Shown here one piece after another: positions 63,501 to 64,000 of a DNA stretch of 64,000 bases. Location: the NCBI RefSeq assembly GCF_002091985.1, contig NZ_MKKX01000033.1, positions 368,034 through 432,033 of the forward strand, given 5' to 3'. The translations under genes were made by a program, and so were the position numbers. Source of the DNA: Rhodococcus sp. 1163 (lineage in GTDB: Bacteria > Actinomycetota > Actinomycetes > Mycobacteriales > Mycobacteriaceae). The notes beneath the pieces were generated by a model. That model searched no databases and was not told the origin of the DNA. It saw only the letters and a program-made list of their open reading frames with translations. The stretch's first letter is position 1, and every line of letters begins with the position of its first letter.

Positions 63501-64000
63501 CCGGTGGCGGGGCGTGGTGAGGCTGCTCTCGATGATGTGATCGGGATGTTTGTCAATACGTTGGTGTTGCGGACGGTGTTCGGTTCGGATTGGTCGTTTG
63601 CTGATGTGGTTCGGGATGTGCGTGAGCGGGATTTGGGGGCGTTCGGGCATGCGGATGTGCCGTTCGAGCGTTTGGTGGAGGTGCTCAATCCGGCTCGGTC
63701 GCAGGGGCGTCATCCGTTGTTTCAGGTGATGTTGTCGTTCCAGAATTTGGAGCGGTCTTCGCTGGAGTTGCCGGGGTTGTCGGTGTCGGCGGTTGATTTC
63801 GATGTTGCGGTTGCGAAGTTCGATGTGCAGGTGACGGTGACGGAGTCGTTCGATGTCGATGGTGGTGCTGCGGGGTTGTCGGCGACGTTGACGTATGCGA
63901 CGGATTTGTTCGATGAGTCGACGATGGTGTTGTTTGCGGAGCGGTTTGTTCGGGTGTTGGAGGCGGTGGTGGCGGATTCGTCTGTGGTGGTGGGTGATAT
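60522..64000 (+). CDS. Second non-ribosomal peptide synthetase (3' end outside window)
   Basis: The frame from ATG 60522 stays open to the window end (1159 codons read). It begins with an about 90-residue A-domain-like segment related to the tail of the previous protein, followed by a complete A domain (FTSGSTGRPKG near 61315; hand-read code DVWHFSLVD, Ser), a T domain (FFAIGGNSL near 62470) and a C domain (PLSLAQQRMW near 62676; HHIAADG) cut by the window edge. It has no N-terminal C domain, so it takes over the chain from C7 of the first synthetase; module 7 is split between the two proteins. From about 62960 the codon use changes sharply towards G and T. Chain release and tailoring must be encoded downstream. 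Confidence 0.93.
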   Translation, partial: MSNGRPNTRSQDAAGSVTVDELPGVISAVVDAAPDRIALTHGGTTVTYTTLHAELTALEAAMGGALGTEALVTVVLSNVLPGALESRGLAGIVESIIADASEVLGDMTPAGPPTLVSRFEEQVARTPDAIAVEFEGASLTYAEFDSRANRLARHLVSLGIGPECLVGLGIKRSLELLVGMYAIVKSGAAYVPLDPDHPAERLAYVLDVAQPAAVLGLSTEPLDLPTGVGVIEIDLLELDGFDATALTDSDRVRTLSDDALAYVIFTSGSTGRPKGVAVSHRAIVSNVQWRQDHYVLTPGDVVLQKTPFTFDVSVWEFFWPLQIGARLIVATHDGHRDPAYLARVMIDRGVTVAHFVPSMLAVFVAEPSVRGIETLRYVFASGEALPAQTTTRFHTVSSAELHNLYGPTEAAVDVTSYETADVESGSVPIGRAVHDTSLYVLDDGLRPVSTGVEGELYLAGVQLARGYVARPDLTADRFVADPFESGRQMYRTGDLVRWVPRGEVDMLEYVGRTDFQVKLRGLRIELGEIETAVLEHPSVAQAVALVHTDDSLGDVLLAYVVPAQGEVIDQESLAQAVASRLPEYMVPALFVAVEEFPLGSSGKLDRRALPDPDFSSLASEYREPSTETELALAAVFAEVLGSETIGADDDFFAIGGNSLIATRVISRINARFDIRIDVRDFFDAPTVAGLAILVDAAVAQGGGGRAPLVPQERPDVVPLSLAQQRMWFLNRFDTASAVNNIPVAIRLTGDLDVAALESAVRDVLSRHESVRTIYPEIDGVGSQLVLEVDAVAPTLAVEPVAEADVLDRVVEFVSVGFDVTAEVPFRARLFEVVGSGGVGSEFVVVFVVHHIAADGFSMGPLTRDVMGAYVARASGEGPGWAPLSVQYADYALWQRAVLGSESEPDSLLSQQVSFWRSALEGLPDQLDLPSDRVRPVVASNRGANVVFSVDAGVHRGLSVVARELNASLFMVVHSALAVLLSRLSGSDDVAVGTPVAGRGEAALDDVIGMFVNTLVLRTVFGSDWSFADVVRDVRERDLGAFGHADVPFERLVEVLNPARSQGRHPLFQVMLSFQNLERSSLELPGLSVSAVDFDVAVAKFDVQVTVTESFDVDGGAAGLSATLTYATDLFDESTMVLFAERFVRVLEAVVADSSVVVGD
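60573..60839 (+). other. N-terminal A-domain-like mini-domain of the second NRPS
   Basis: Residues 18 to about 106 (TVDELPGVISAVVDAAPDR, IALTHGGTTVTYTTL, LPGALESRG) align without gaps to the tail of the first NRPS for 65 positions, with about 29 identities by eye, then with a 3-residue gap. A genuine, full A domain follows directly, so this segment is an extra, separate piece. Docking partner of the upstream tail is the favoured reading. Confidence 0.6.
62960..64000 (+). other. Region of abrupt G/T-rich codon usage inside the NRPS
   Basis: From about 62960 to the window end the coding strand is strongly depleted in C: codons switch from GTC, CTC, GGC, GAC, TTC to GTG, TTG, GGT/GGG, GAT, TTT. 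The protein remains an ordinary condensation domain with intact motifs. The shift happens inside C8, not at its border, suggesting recombination with a differently composed module or a distinct origin. Confidence 0.65.

Noticed and set aside
62865..63713. Minus-strand frame encoding a His/Arg/Pro-rich low-complexity protein
   Set aside because: It is the complement of the G/T-rich codon region of the last condensation domain, not a gene.
39608..64000. CRISPR array or mobile repeats in the NRPS region
   Set aside because: The repeats are 3.2-kb coding modules in one frame; no short direct repeats with unique spacers, transposase or terminal inverted repeats are seen anywhere in the window.

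Overview
The window is high-GC actinobacterial DNA with dense, often 1 to 4 bp overlapping genes, frequent GTG/TTG starts and several TANNNT boxes placed 6-7 nt before start codons (leaderless-type promoters). A complete mycofactocin gene set, an F420/PPOX-type protein, many acyl-CoA/ethanolamine functions and a multi-megadalton-class NRPS point to Rhodococcus or a close relative in the Nocardiaceae/Mycobacteriales. This assignment is an inference from gene content; no rRNA or tRNA gene is visible.

Layout. (1) 1-4511: end of a CoxE/MadC-like VWA protein, then an ErcA-type iron-alcohol-dehydrogenase homologue translationally coupled to a GAF sensor kinase and a NarL/LuxR response regulator (MadS/MadR-like): an alcohol-sensing module. 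(2) 4534-12876: mycofactocin block A: mftM and mftR on the minus strand, divergent mftA-mftB-mftC-mftD followed by two mycofactocin-type FadH/OYE flavoenzymes. (3) 12912-21031: an 8-kb insert that separates mftD/OYE from mftE: IclR regulator + APC permease, Tat-exported amine oxidase + RidA-like lipoprotein, hydantoin/allantoin-type racemase + NCS1 permease + GntR regulator. (4) 21085-24810: mycofactocin block B: mftE, mftF, mftG. (5) 24942-32935: C2 catabolism: a GAF-containing regulator, a set of palindromes, acetaldehyde dehydrogenase, DUF779 protein, a broken cation-diffusion-facilitator gene, ethanolamine permease and ethanolamine ammonia-lyase EutBC. (6) 32989-39185: acyl-CoA synthetase, acetoacetate-CoA ligase, amidohydrolase, TetR regulator and a PPOX/F420-type flavin protein. 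(7) 39545-64000: a 6950-residue NRPS (six complete C-A-T modules plus a final C domain), and a second NRPS (A-T-C visible, running off the window) that completes the split seventh module.

How the parts fit. Mycofactocin is the redox cofactor of nicotinoprotein alcohol dehydrogenases; MftG returns its electrons to the respiratory chain. Ethanolamine lyase makes acetaldehyde, which the aldehyde dehydrogenase oxidises, so the regulator, the ErcA/kinase/regulator trio, mft genes and eut genes look like one ethanol/ethanolamine/short-alcohol region.

The most unusual structure is at the junction of the two NRPS proteins. The first ends, and the second begins, with about 90-residue segments that resemble each other (about 29 identities in 65 gapless positions, counted by eye) and look like truncated adenylation-domain N-termini. 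They sit exactly where a module is split between C and A, and could be a homologous docking pair. Hand-read specificity codes give Ser, a Ser-like pocket, Thr and Ser at modules 3, 4, 5 and 7; modules 1, 2 and 6 stay unassigned. No epimerisation domain is seen.
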